Source: Scatomorpha merdigallinarum (lineage in GTDB: Bacteria; Bacillota; Clostridia; Oscillospirales; Oscillospiraceae). From it: a stretch of DNA of 26,855 bases. Numbering within the stretch: the first letter of the stretch is position 1; each line of letters begins with the position of its first letter. Of the stretch, positions 7,101 through 14,150 are shown piece after piece. The stretch spans positions 1-26,855 of the forward strand of contig DVJA01000030.1 in the NCBI GenBank assembly GCA_018710885.1. Reading direction: 5' to 3'. The position numbers were made by a program, and so were the translations under genes. A model generated the notes under the pieces. It worked only from the letters and a program-made list of their open reading frames with translations, made no database searches and was not told the origin of the DNA.

Positions 7101-8967
7101 GCTCGTGAACGCCGCGCGGACGCAGATGAACAGCGCCGTGGCTGTAGCCCAGACCGCGCTGCTGGATATGCTCAACAAGCAGGTCAACAGCACGGGCACG
7201 CAGGACTACGCCCTGGATTCCGAATTGTACGTGAAAGGCCCGGTGGATATCGACGTGGGCGACACCGACGGGAGGATTTACTACAGAATACTGTTCTACA
7301 ACTTCAGCGACACGATCAGTTTCCACGACAATATGCTGCAGCAATTCAATGGGCATATTTCATTTGACAGTATAAAAATCTATGACGCCATTACCGGCGA
7401 AATTGTGGAGACAGTAAAGGTCTGGGGCGATGGGCATTTTGAAAGCAGTCCCTATTGGGGCAACTATACGCTGAAAAATCTCGATGAATTCAAGGGCAAT
7501 ATCATCGGCCTGTACTACTCGATAGACGTAAGCGGCAGCTTGGCCGAGGGTGAGATGGCAACCTACACCAACACGGTTGAGTGTGAAGGTGCCGGCGAAG
7601 ATTCTGCCACGGCCACTGTCACCCACAGCACGCCCACCGTGCAAAAGGAGAGCGTGCTGGGCGAGAATAACCTGGTCTACTACTATGTGGTGATAAACCC
7701 CGCGTCCAAGGATCTGCATCCGGAGAGCCGCGAACTGGAGCTGCGAGATACCCTGACCGTTTCTGCCGGAGCCACAGCCACATTGCAGCCGGGAACGATA
7801 AAACTGTACGAATACGACCCTGAAAATGCAGAAGCCCACTACTGTGGAACTGATATTACGGATAATCGCTACTTTGAGGTGACCAGGACGGAGGGTGAAG
7901 AGAACTCCTACACATTCACCGTGCCGGACGAAAAGGCCTGCGTGGTGGTGTATGCCTACGAGATAGACCCCGGCACCAGCGCCAGCGAAACTATCGAGGT
8001 GAGCAACACTGTCACCCTGATGGGAAGCGCAGTTATATCGGCTGAGGATGACATACAAATAGACAATCAGGGCTCGTCCAGCCAGGCCAACAAGGCCACT
8101 CTGACCATCTATAAAATAGGCGGCGAGGACATTACAAACCTGCTCAACGGCGTACTCTTCGAGTTGGCCAGGTATGAGGAGCAGGGCAACGGAAACTACG
8201 CCTGGGTAAAGACCTCGATAACGGCGATGGATAAAGACGGGTATTTCATCACCGGCGGCGACGGACCGGTCGGAGCCATTGTCTTGAACTTCCTGGAGGA
8301 AGAAGGCGGCACGCGCTACAACACCCTCTACCGCCTGACGGAACACGAGACCCTTGAAGGCTACGAGCTGGATACTACGCCGAGTTACTATGTGTGGGGC
8401 CGGCAGGGGGTGTCGGAAGAAGATACACGAACTGCGATGGCAGGCGAATTGCAGAGCGCAGGCGTGAACTGGGAGGACGTCGCCTTCATCCCATATGGCG
8501 AGAGCCGAATGGAATACATCTCCAACGAGCCGACGACGACTTCTGTCAGGGTGGATAAAATCTGGCAGGATATCGACGGCGAGGAGTTGACCGAAACGCA
8601 AAACCTTCCTGAGTCCGTCACGGTGACGCTCCTCCGCAACGGGGAGCAGTATGGAGATCCGGTTACGCTTAACGCCGGCAACGACTGGAGCTACACCTGG
8701 GAGAGCCTGCCGAAAGCGGATGAAAACGGAACGGAATACCACTACACCGTACAGGAAACGCCCGTGGACGGCTTCGAGACGTCGTACAACAACGCAGGCA
8801 TAACGGACGGTATTATAACCGTGATAAATAAAGAGACGGCGGTGTTTGTCCTGCCGGAGACGGGCGGCACCGACACCTGGCATACGCTGGCGCTTGCACT
8901 GACAGCCGTGTCCCTGGGCACACTGTGCGTGCTGCAGATAAGGCGTGCGCGCAGGAGCAGACACTGA
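4114..8967 (+). CDS. Giant LPETG-anchored pilus-tip adhesin with extracellular Cys/His repeat array
   Basis: 1617-residue surface protein, probably the pilus tip or adhesive subunit. A GTG start has AGGGAGG six bases upstream. Residues 1-25 are strongly basic and 26-46 are a hydrophobic signal/anchor segment. Residues 58-285 hold ten C-x(4-10)-H-x-H-x3-C units. Residues 289-354 are a Pro/Thr/Glu stalk of repeated TPEP/TPEA. A long series of beta-rich Ig-like adhesin modules follows to about 1320. A SpaA-like prealbumin domain (about 1325-1430, starting ANKATLTIYKI) and a Cna B-type domain (about 1467-1570, VRVDKIWQD through YHYTVQE) come next. The sorting signal LPETG (1580-1584), a hydrophobic segment and the basic tail RRARRSRH end the protein. 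Cna-type modules usually carry Lys-Asn isopeptide bonds. The following major pilin and class C sortase support a tip role. The ligand is unknown. Confidence 0.9.
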   Translation: MIEKDRRNKLGEYVRQRRQLRRWHRATALLAVLALVVTVAFMVMPAVTLENGSGTLDCQLNLHEHTGGCYGADGELTCGYADFVVHTHTAECYDDSGALICPLPEIAEHTHTEECYTEERVLICQLEETQATSHEHTDGCYTVREGAQPVCGLTEGEGHTHTDDCYSVPEPELICGQTEGEEHTHTAECYAEAELELVCGLEESEPHEHTLDCYSAEDIVLNCEYDEAAEVGHTHTDECYETQRVLTCGREEIVLHTHTAECRDDGGALICGKLEVYEHVHDASCFPAPEPTEEPLPTPEPTAEATPETTTEPTAEPTAEPTPEATPEPTPEATPEATPEPTPEATPEPTPEPTVSTDPDATSWATVEKPGYDPDSPPLAANSFISLMNEPAGTNFGPYITSTTIDVRSGDEWTTVVGGSVTDGSTIRVTINYNIDKENIVTADNRVIYYQLPNGIQLTGEENGTVEIGENASAGTYTITADGLITITFTEAFADGNPFSGRIQFQGEVSLADIGVGDKITFGGAGGTITIVSDAGETDLTITKTGEYRPDADDGKIYYTITVSSENGSDGAISVNDKFLSNGGAKCDEDSVVITGPDGQKVTDADITYANAKPHFTISNLPALEAGESYTITYTATVDLDNTGTDDGSLTVINQAAAEHGTNRVHTILETEISGARIQKTGTYNPTTREIEWTVYIYNPYRFDLAGKVLSDTMVWTYNGGEQTVNIDSATLTQYIGETPGGQSPITLPYTFPENSTDSYMVTYTTDLPDGIAAGEAMSVTNTAILGSWKAVYTIDGTMPGKTGLTKYAESKEGDAVTGDVKWVSTITFPQNSLTGDTLNSIRYVDIVADAVNENWQLQEGTHYVTPEQLRALVAAAWIGTTERVELEYSFDYSIRVVTQQNLIETLGAYFGYGAVEYLFTNVNIDDLLNGFTVEGETFNFTWQNLDSVAPGTPIAMFAVEFKEAALEKVNQAGQIALSYYTHYDLSDVTGSGTFTLVNAARTQMNSAVAVAQTALLDMLNKQVNSTGTQDYALDSELYVKGPVDIDVGDTDGRIYYRILFYNFSDTISFHDNMLQQFNGHISFDSIKIYDAITGEIVETVKVWGDGHFESSPYWGNYTLKNLDEFKGNIIGLYYSIDVSGSLAEGEMATYTNTVECEGAGEDSATATVTHSTPTVQKESVLGENNLVYYYVVINPASKDLHPESRELELRDTLTVSAGATATLQPGTIKLYEYDPENAEAHYCGTDITDNRYFEVTRTEGEENSYTFTVPDEKACVVVYAYEIDPGTSASETIEVSNTVTLMGSAVISAEDDIQIDNQGSSSQANKATLTIYKIGGEDITNLLNGVLFELARYEEQGNGNYAWVKTSITAMDKDGYFITGGDGPVGAIVLNFLEEEGGTRYNTLYRLTEHETLEGYELDTTPSYYVWGRQGVSEEDTRTAMAGELQSAGVNWEDVAFIPYGESRMEYISNEPTTTSVRVDKIWQDIDGEELTETQNLPESVTVTLLRNGEQYGDPVTLNAGNDWSYTWESLPKADENGTEYHYTVQETPVDGFETSYNNAGITDGIITVINKETAVFVLPETGGTDTWHTLALALTAVSLGTLCVLQIRRARRSRH
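4285..4968 (+). repeat. Ten tandem Cys/His units (C-x(4-10)-HxHxxxC) in the adhesin
   Basis: The protein repeat covers residues 58-285. The His-x-His pairs start at residues 63, 86, 109, 134, 159, 183, 207, 233, 256 and 279. Each pair is followed four residues later by Cys (69, 92, 115, 140, 165, 189, 213, 239, 262, 285) and preceded by another Cys (58, 78, 101, 124, 151, 175, 199, 223, 248, 271). The typical core is HTHTxECY. Units are 22-26 residues long with acidic linkers. Two Cys plus two His per unit would suit a metal site; disulfide pairing is the alternative. Confidence 0.9.
4978..5175 (+). repeat. Pro/Thr/Glu-rich stalk repeat
   Basis: Low-complexity tract encoding repeated TPEPTPEA and TAEPTAEP units (about residues 289-354) between the Cys/His array and the first adhesin modules. 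Such tracts typically form an extended cell-wall-spanning or spacing stalk. Near-identical 6- and 12-base DNA units make it a likely site of slipped-strand length change. Confidence 0.9.
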
Positions 8968-9028
8968 GCAGCAAATTCGGTAATCCGATTGTTGAATAGA
9001 AGCACAAAGAAAGTAAGAGGTGTTATGA

Positions 9029-10771
9029 ATGAAGAAAATGAGACGCACATGGGCAATACTGCTCGCGCTGGTGCTCACCGTGGCGCTGGCAGTTCCCGGC
9101 TTCGCGGCCGCGCCCGAGAACTACTCAATCACAATTACCAACGACCAGGCCGGCCACACCTACGAGGCCTACCAGATATTCGCCGGCACCGTTGCCAGCG
9201 ATGATGAGCAGAATGTAGGCGGCGGCGACGGAATAACCGGCCCCATGCTCGGTAACATCACCTGGGGCACGGGCGTGAACACAGACGGACTGGTTCAGGC
9301 ACTGATTAACAGTGACATTACGGAGTTTGATGCGCTCGATGTCGAAACTGCCACCGCTGCCGACGTTGCAGCGGCGCTGGACGGAGCTGCTGCCGTAACC
9401 GCCGCCGCGTTCGCGGACGTGGTGTCCGGCTTCCTTGCGGACGAGCCCACCGGACAGACCAATGAGCACGTTGGCGGCGCAAGCTACGTCATAGATGGTC
9501 TCCCCGCCGGTTACTATCTGGTCAGGGACGCCAACGTTCCCGCAACCGGAACCGCCACCGACTACATAGTTCAGGTGCTGGGCAACGTGACCATGGAGCC
9601 GAAGGACAGCGACATCCCCACCGTGGAGAAGAAGGTCGTGGAAAGAGGAAAGTACAATCAGGATGGCGGTTATGGAATGTACTATAACGACGTGGCCGAC
9701 TGGAATATAGGCGACCGCGTGCCGTTCAAGCTCATCGGCTCCATCCCCGATATGACCGCGTATGAAACCTATGAGTACACTTTCACTGACACTATTTCAG
9801 CTGGCCTGACGCTGGATATGGAGAGCTTTGACGTTTATGTGGCCCAAGATAAAAATCAGGATCCAGTAGAGTTGGGGTGGACAGAGATCCCTGCTGCAAA
9901 CTATACCCTCACTCAAACAGAAAACGGCTTTACTCTTACCATTGAAGATTTGAAGACTTTCCCCTATGCAACTGATGAGGGGCGCAATTATATCCTGGTA
10001 TTTTACGATGCCATTCTCAACGAAAACGCGGAAATCGGCCTTGATGGCAACCCCAACAGCGTATACCTTGAGTTCTCCAACAACCCCAACGGCGACGGCC
10101 TGGGCCGTACCAACGAGGACACCGTTATAGTTTTCACCTACGAGCTGGACGGCACGAAGGTTGACGGCGAAAACCAGGCAGCTCTGCAGGACGCCGAGTT
10201 CGTGTTGCTAAATAGCGCCAGAACAACAGCGGCAGCAATTGTGGACGGCAAAGTTTCCGGATGGGTTCAGGTGCATAGCGAGGCAGCAGCCGGTGATATT
10301 ACTAGGCCAGAAAGCTATGAGGAATGGGTAGAGCGTTATGGAGAAAGCAATGTAATCATTACCTCCGGCGCAGACGGCGTGTTCAACATTTCCGGCCTTG
10401 ACGACGGCACCTATTATCTCCGCGAGATAAAGGCTCCCGACGGCTACAATCTGCTGGAGGACGATCTGCAGATAGTAATCACGGCCACCACGGCTAACGG
10501 GCAGACTTGGGACGATTTCAACCCCGACAACGCCCTCACTGGCTTGACCGTCACCACGCAGCTGGGCGATGATGGAGCTCGCACTGACGGAACCGGCAAC
10601 CTTGACACCGGCGCGGTTGCCATCACCGTGGAGAACAACGGAGGTTCCACCCTGCCTGAGACCGGCGGTATCGGCACCACTATCTTCTACGTTGCGGGCG
10701 CGCTGCTCGTGCTGTGCGCGGGAGTGCTGCTGTTCGTCAGGCTCCGCATGAGGAAAGTTGACAACGAATAA
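9029..10771 (+). CDS. Major pilin, D2/Cna-B type, LPETG-anchored
   Basis: 580-residue backbone pilin. The signal peptide is residues 1-27 (ending GFAA). An N-terminal domain (about 30-185) ends at the pilin-motif region VTMEPKD, where Lys192 is the likely acceptor for sortase polymerisation. A D2-type isopeptide domain follows (about 197-370, beginning TVEKKV, with candidate Asn in LEFSNNPNG). A Cna-B/SpaA domain (about 371-500) has the E-box YYLREIKAPDGY with Glu466. The sorting signal is LPETG (542-546), then a membrane segment and a basic tail. The ATG at 9029 follows an AGAGGTG site; an ATG four bases earlier is out of frame. The pilin sits between the adhesin and the class C sortase, the standard order. 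Two patches (about residues 268-334 and 391-447) are visibly richer in A/T than the rest of the gene. Confidence 0.93.
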   Translation: MKKMRRTWAILLALVLTVALAVPGFAAAPENYSITITNDQAGHTYEAYQIFAGTVASDDEQNVGGGDGITGPMLGNITWGTGVNTDGLVQALINSDITEFDALDVETATAADVAAALDGAAAVTAAAFADVVSGFLADEPTGQTNEHVGGASYVIDGLPAGYYLVRDANVPATGTATDYIVQVLGNVTMEPKDSDIPTVEKKVVERGKYNQDGGYGMYYNDVADWNIGDRVPFKLIGSIPDMTAYETYEYTFTDTISAGLTLDMESFDVYVAQDKNQDPVELGWTEIPAANYTLTQTENGFTLTIEDLKTFPYATDEGRNYILVFYDAILNENAEIGLDGNPNSVYLEFSNNPNGDGLGRTNEDTVIVFTYELDGTKVDGENQAALQDAEFVLLNSARTTAAAIVDGKVSGWVQVHSEAAAGDITRPESYEEWVERYGESNVIITSGADGVFNISGLDDGTYYLREIKAPDGYNLLEDDLQIVITATTANGQTWDDFNPDNALTGLTVTTQLGDDGARTDGTGNLDTGAVAITVENNGGSTLPETGGIGTTIFYVAGALLVLCAGVLLFVRLRMRKVDNE

Positions 10772-10792
10772 CCGTTTCGTACATATCGCTGT

Positions 10793-10819
10793 GTCCGGGA
10801 GGGGTTCCCCCTCCCGGAC
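10793..10819 (+). terminator. Strong hairpin between pilin and sortase genes
   Basis: A perfect 12-bp GC-rich stem (10793-10804 with 10808-10819) closes a three-base loop. No T run follows. It lies in the 72-base gap after the major pilin. This suits a partial terminator or an RNA 3'-end stabiliser that keeps pilin mRNA in excess over sortase mRNA rather than a full stop. Confidence 0.7.
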
Positions 10820-10843
10820 TGGCAGCGGTAAGGAGAGCCGTGC

Positions 10844-11698
10844 ATGAAGAACAAAAAGACTAAAGCAAACAGAATAACGTTTATACTGCTGGTTGTTGTA
10901 CTGCTTGCAGGGCTGTCCTTACTGCTGTACCCGACTGTCGCGGACTACTGGAACTCCAGGCACCAGTCGCAGGCCATAGCCTCCTATGTGGACACCGTGA
11001 CCGAACTGGACGAGGACAGGTACGAAGAGCTGCTCGCCGAGGCGAGGGCGTATAACGCGGGGCTGCTGCAGGACGAAAACAGGTTCCTGCCAGACGAAGA
11101 GGACATGGAGTATTATAACTCCCTGCTTAACGTCTCCGGCAACGGGATTATGGGCTACGTGGAGATACCGGACATAGACGTCACGCTGCCAATCTATCAC
11201 GGTACAAGCGAGGAAGTGCTGCAAACCGCCATAGGACATATAGAGGGTTCATCGCTGCCTGTAGGCGGGGAGAGCACGCACTGCGTGATATCCGGCCACC
11301 GCGGCCTGCCCTCTGCCCGGCTGTTTACCGACCTGGATCAGCTCGCGGAGGGGGACACGTTCACCCTGCATGTGCTGGACGAGACGCTTACATATGAGGT
11401 TGACCAGATTAGCGTTGTGGAGCCGGACGACATTTCGCTGCTGGAAATTGAAGCGGGCGAGGATCTGTGTACCCTTGTGACGTGTACGCCCTACGGCGTC
11501 AACTCGCACCGGCTGCTTGTGCGCGGCCACCGCGTTGAAACGCCGGAAGAGGGCGGGATACTGCAAATCATAGCGGACGCGGTGCTTATAGACGAGCGCT
11601 TCGTGCTGCCCATCATAGCGATTCCCATACTGCTGATAGTCATAGTTATAGCGGCGCTGCGGTCACGCAGGAGAAAGAGTAAAAAGGGAGGTAAATAG
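10844..11698 (+). CDS. Class C (pilus-polymerising) sortase
   Basis: 284-residue membrane transpeptidase that joins pilin subunits between the LPXTG Thr and a pilin Lys. It has an N-terminal membrane segment (11-29), a catalytic domain, and a second C-terminal membrane segment (254-272) with a basic tail (RSRRRKSKKGGK). The two-anchor layout is typical of class C. Catalytic residues are His152 (SGHRGLP), Cys214 (TLVTCTPYGVN) and Arg223. The canonical Asp-Pro-aromatic lid is not seen; the matching region reads FLPDEEDMEYY (81-91). It follows the major pilin and precedes the minor pilin by one base, so the two are tightly co-translated. Confidence 0.93.
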   Translation: MKNKKTKANRITFILLVVVLLAGLSLLLYPTVADYWNSRHQSQAIASYVDTVTELDEDRYEELLAEARAYNAGLLQDENRFLPDEEDMEYYNSLLNVSGNGIMGYVEIPDIDVTLPIYHGTSEEVLQTAIGHIEGSSLPVGGESTHCVISGHRGLPSARLFTDLDQLAEGDTFTLHVLDETLTYEVDQISVVEPDDISLLEIEAGEDLCTLVTCTPYGVNSHRLLVRGHRVETPEEGGILQIIADAVLIDERFVLPIIAIPILLIVIVIAALRSRRRKSKKGGK

Positions 11699-11699
11699 C

Positions 11700-12689
11700 A
11701 TGAGGAAACAAGGCTTACACCGGCGCTGCGGCGCAGCGCTGTTTGCCTTCCTGCTGGTAATGGCCTGCTTTACCGTGTCCGTAATGGCCCGCGAGGACAT
11801 TGACCTCGACAGGAGCTCGTCCATCAGCGTCCACTTCGGCTCCGGCTCGCGCGACTTTTCGGGAGTGGAGTTTTCTCTGTACCGCGTTGCCAGTGTCTCG
11901 GAATCGGGAGAGTATACGCTGACCGGTGACTTCCGTAGCTATAATGTTAGCTTTGAAGGGCTGGACAGCTCCGATTGGCGTGCGCTGGCACAGACGCTGG
12001 ACGCATATGCCGCCCGCGACGAACTTGAGCCGCTGAGAGAGGGGGAGACGGACTCTGACGGCGAAGTGTACTTTGCCGGGCTGCGCCCGGGACTGTACCT
12101 GGTTACGGGAGAGCAGTACACTTCCGGCAGCACAGTATATACGCCGGAGGCCATGCTCGTGTCACTCCCCGGTGAAGCAGACGGCGGCGGCTGGGACTAC
12201 AGTGTCAATGTATCGTGCAAATACGACTACGAGACCACACCGGAGAAACTCACGCAAATCCGTGTACAGAAGGTGTGGGAGGACAACGGGAACGAGAGCG
12301 CGCGGCCCCGGCATATCTATGTTCAGCTGCTTGAGAACGGGCGCGTGGTCGATACAGTTGCTCTAAGCGAGGACAACGACTGGGAATACACCTGGGAAGA
12401 CCTGTCCGCAAGTTCCAAATGGCAGGTTGTAGAGGATGACGTGCCTGACGGATACACGGTCACAGTCGAGCGTGAGGGCCGGGTGTTTGTAATTACCAAT
12501 ACCAAGCCCGACGATGAGCCGGAACCTTCCGAATCTCCCGCGCCTTCAAAGCCGCCGGATGAACCGGAAAAGCTGCCGCAGACGGGTCAGCTCTGGTGGC
12601 CGGTGCCGCTCCTGATTTGCGCGGGGCTTATCCTGGTGGCGGTGGGGTTGATTATACGCCGCAGACGTGGGGATTCCGATGAGAACTGA
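11700..12689 (+). CDS. Minor/basal pilin with Cna-B domains, LPQTG-anchored
   Basis: 329-residue surface protein. The signal peptide is about residues 1-30 (ending VMA). An N-terminal SpaA-like domain (about 37-175) contains GVEFSLYRV and GEVYFAGLRPGLYLVTGE. A Cna-B domain (about 183-268) runs from RVQKVWEDN to VEDDVPDGY. A Pro/Ser/Glu linker (about 271-290) leads to LPQTG (292-296), a membrane segment and the tail RRRRGDSDEN. The sorting signal differs from the LPETG of the other two subunits. The size, linker and place next to the last sortase suggest the basal subunit that is attached to peptidoglycan. The start has GGGAGG upstream, inside the end of the sortase gene. Confidence 0.88.
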   Translation: MRKQGLHRRCGAALFAFLLVMACFTVSVMAREDIDLDRSSSISVHFGSGSRDFSGVEFSLYRVASVSESGEYTLTGDFRSYNVSFEGLDSSDWRALAQTLDAYAARDELEPLREGETDSDGEVYFAGLRPGLYLVTGEQYTSGSTVYTPEAMLVSLPGEADGGGWDYSVNVSCKYDYETTPEKLTQIRVQKVWEDNGNESARPRHIYVQLLENGRVVDTVALSEDNDWEYTWEDLSASSKWQVVEDDVPDGYTVTVEREGRVFVITNTKPDDEPEPSESPAPSKPPDEPEKLPQTGQLWWPVPLLICAGLILVAVGLIIRRRRGDSDEN

Positions 12690-13305
12690 GCGAAAACTCG
12701 GAGCGTGGCTGATAGCCGCCGGGATAGTGCTGGTAGCAGCGGGGCTTGGCATAGTGGGCTTCAACCTCTATGACGAGTACAGGGCCGGCAGGGAGGCATC
12801 GGAGACAACGGAGGCGCTCAAATCGGAAATCGCCGCCCAACAGGAACCGGTGGATACCGTGGAGGAGCAGCTGCCAGACTACGTGCTGGACCAGGATATG
12901 GAGATGCCTACAACAACGGTGGACGGAAACGAGTATATAGGCGTGCTGGAAGTGCCGTCACTGGGCCTGTCACTGCCGGTGATGAGCGAGTGGAGCTATC
13001 CCGGACTAAGAATTGCGCCGTGCCGCTACAGCGGCTCGGCATACGGCAGCGGATTTACCATTGCAGCGCACAATTACAGCACGCACTTTGGACCGGTCAG
13101 AAATCTCAGCGCCGGCGCGGAGGTTGTATTTACCGACGTGGAGGGCAATCGTTTTGTCTACAGAGTTCAGAGTGTGGAAGTCCTGGAACCGACAGACATT
13201 GAGGAAATGCTCAGTGACGAGTGGGATCTCACGCTGTTTACCTGCACCACCGGCGGTCAGGCCCGCGTAGCCGTGCGCTGTCTGAAAACGGCTGATATTC
13301 ATTGA
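12679..13305 (+). CDS. Second sortase, single-anchor type
   Basis: 208-residue sortase with one N-terminal membrane segment (about 9-30), a linker, and a beta-barrel catalytic domain. Catalytic residues are His131 (AAHNYSTHFG), Cys189 (TLFTCTTGG) and probably Arg196. It lacks the C-terminal membrane segment of class C and looks closer to class D or other small sortases, but class was not settled. It likely moves the finished pilus, or the LPQTG subunit, to the cell wall. The ATG at 12679 is preferred because a GGGG site lies six bases before it; a GTG at 12667 is the alternative. It overlaps the minor pilin gene by 11 bases and ends the operon. Confidence 0.88.
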   Translation: MRTERKLGAWLIAAGIVLVAAGLGIVGFNLYDEYRAGREASETTEALKSEIAAQQEPVDTVEEQLPDYVLDQDMEMPTTTVDGNEYIGVLEVPSLGLSLPVMSEWSYPGLRIAPCRYSGSAYGSGFTIAAHNYSTHFGPVRNLSAGAEVVFTDVEGNRFVYRVQSVEVLEPTDIEEMLSDEWDLTLFTCTTGGQARVAVRCLKTADIH

Positions 13306-13341
13306 AACTGCCGCCTGAAAAAACAGTTCCCGCAACTCAAT

Positions 13342-13385
13342 AATTTAAATATCCCTGGTGGCACGCCACCAGGGATATTTAAATT
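13342..13385. terminator. Perfect palindromic bidirectional terminator between convergent operons
   Basis: A 21-base arm (13342-13362) is exactly complementary to 13365-13385 with two bases between, giving about 20 usable pairs. The outer arm is all A/T and the inner part GC-rich, so either strand yields a stem with a 3' U-containing tract. It lies between the end of the pilus operon (13305) and the end of the convergent ABC operon (13446). Confidence 0.85.
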
Positions 13386-13445
13386 GGGTCCCTGCCATAA
13401 TTTAACGCGGGTAAAGCATGAAGAGCAGATGCCGCTTTGTGGGCT

Positions 13446-14150
13446 CTAGTGCCTGGCGGGACGGAGTATCAGAAGCAGAATTCCGCAGAGCAGCAGGGCG
13501 CACTGCACGGCTATGGTTGCAAAGCTCAGCGAGAAGGCGGGGTCGAGTACGCCGAGCGCCAGGGCGCGCGTTTCAAACAGGCTGCCGTTGAGCAGCCCCA
13601 GCGCCTCAGGGAGCGGGATGGCTGCCAGCACCACGGGCGGCAGCATCCACACGAAGAGCAGCCAGGGGCGTATCCCGGCCAGTATCCAGCCGCTACCCAG
13701 GGCAAAGACCAGCGTGGGTATCAGCGTGATAAGCGTGGGGTAGACCAGCTCGCCGAAGTCGCAGCCGCCGAACATGTGCACGTAGAATACAACTGCGAGC
13801 GCCACCGCCTCGAGCGAGAGGACCGCCGTGGCGGTCATGGCCGCGCAGCAGCGCGCGAGGGCATAGTGCGAGGGTTTTACAGGCGTGGCCGAAGTGAGGC
13901 GGCGCCGGCGCTCATCTGCGCAGGAGGTGAAGAAACTCAGGGTGAATAGGGCACCTATCCAAAGCAAAGGGAGCATATATCCGAGGTAGTCGCCGTAGCT
14001 CCAGGCCGAAAACGGGGCCGTGTGCGCGACACCGAGTATGGTAATGCGGTCGAGTATCTGCCAGCCGTAGAAGAGCAGCACCAGGGCGATGCCGGGGAAA
14101 AATTTGTTCCACATGAGCCTCCGGCACTCGTATGCGTATATTTTAAGCAA
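13446..14150 (-). CDS. ABC-2-type exporter permease
   Basis: 234-residue integral membrane protein with about six hydrophobic segments (near residues 17-33, 56-75, 104-130, 138-160, 166-187 and 211-229). A charged cytoplasmic loop after the second segment contains DERRRRL, and the N-terminus reads YECRRLMWNKFF, both typical of ABC-2 permeases. The start overlaps the end of the preceding peptidase/permease gene by eight bases. It is the last gene of the minus-strand operon ATPase - permease/peptidase - permease. It probably pairs with the larger permease to make the channel; the substrate is unknown. Confidence 0.8.
   Translation of the reverse strand: MLKIYAYECRRLMWNKFFPGIALVLLFYGWQILDRITILGVAHTAPFSAWSYGDYLGYMLPLLWIGALFTLSFFTSCADERRRRLTSATPVKPSHYALARCCAAMTATAVLSLEAVALAVVFYVHMFGGCDFGELVYPTLITLIPTLVFALGSGWILAGIRPWLLFVWMLPPVVLAAIPLPEALGLLNGSLFETRALALGVLDPAFSLSFATIAVQCALLLCGILLLILRPARH

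Noticed and set aside
7360..9078. 572-codon open frame on the minus strand
   Set aside because: Antisense to the C-terminal Cna-B and sorting-signal part of the adhesin; low-information composition and no ribosome site.
13342..13385. CRISPR repeat or attachment site
   Set aside because: Only a single palindrome with no spacers, no repeat copies in the window and no integrase; its place between convergent operons fits a terminator.
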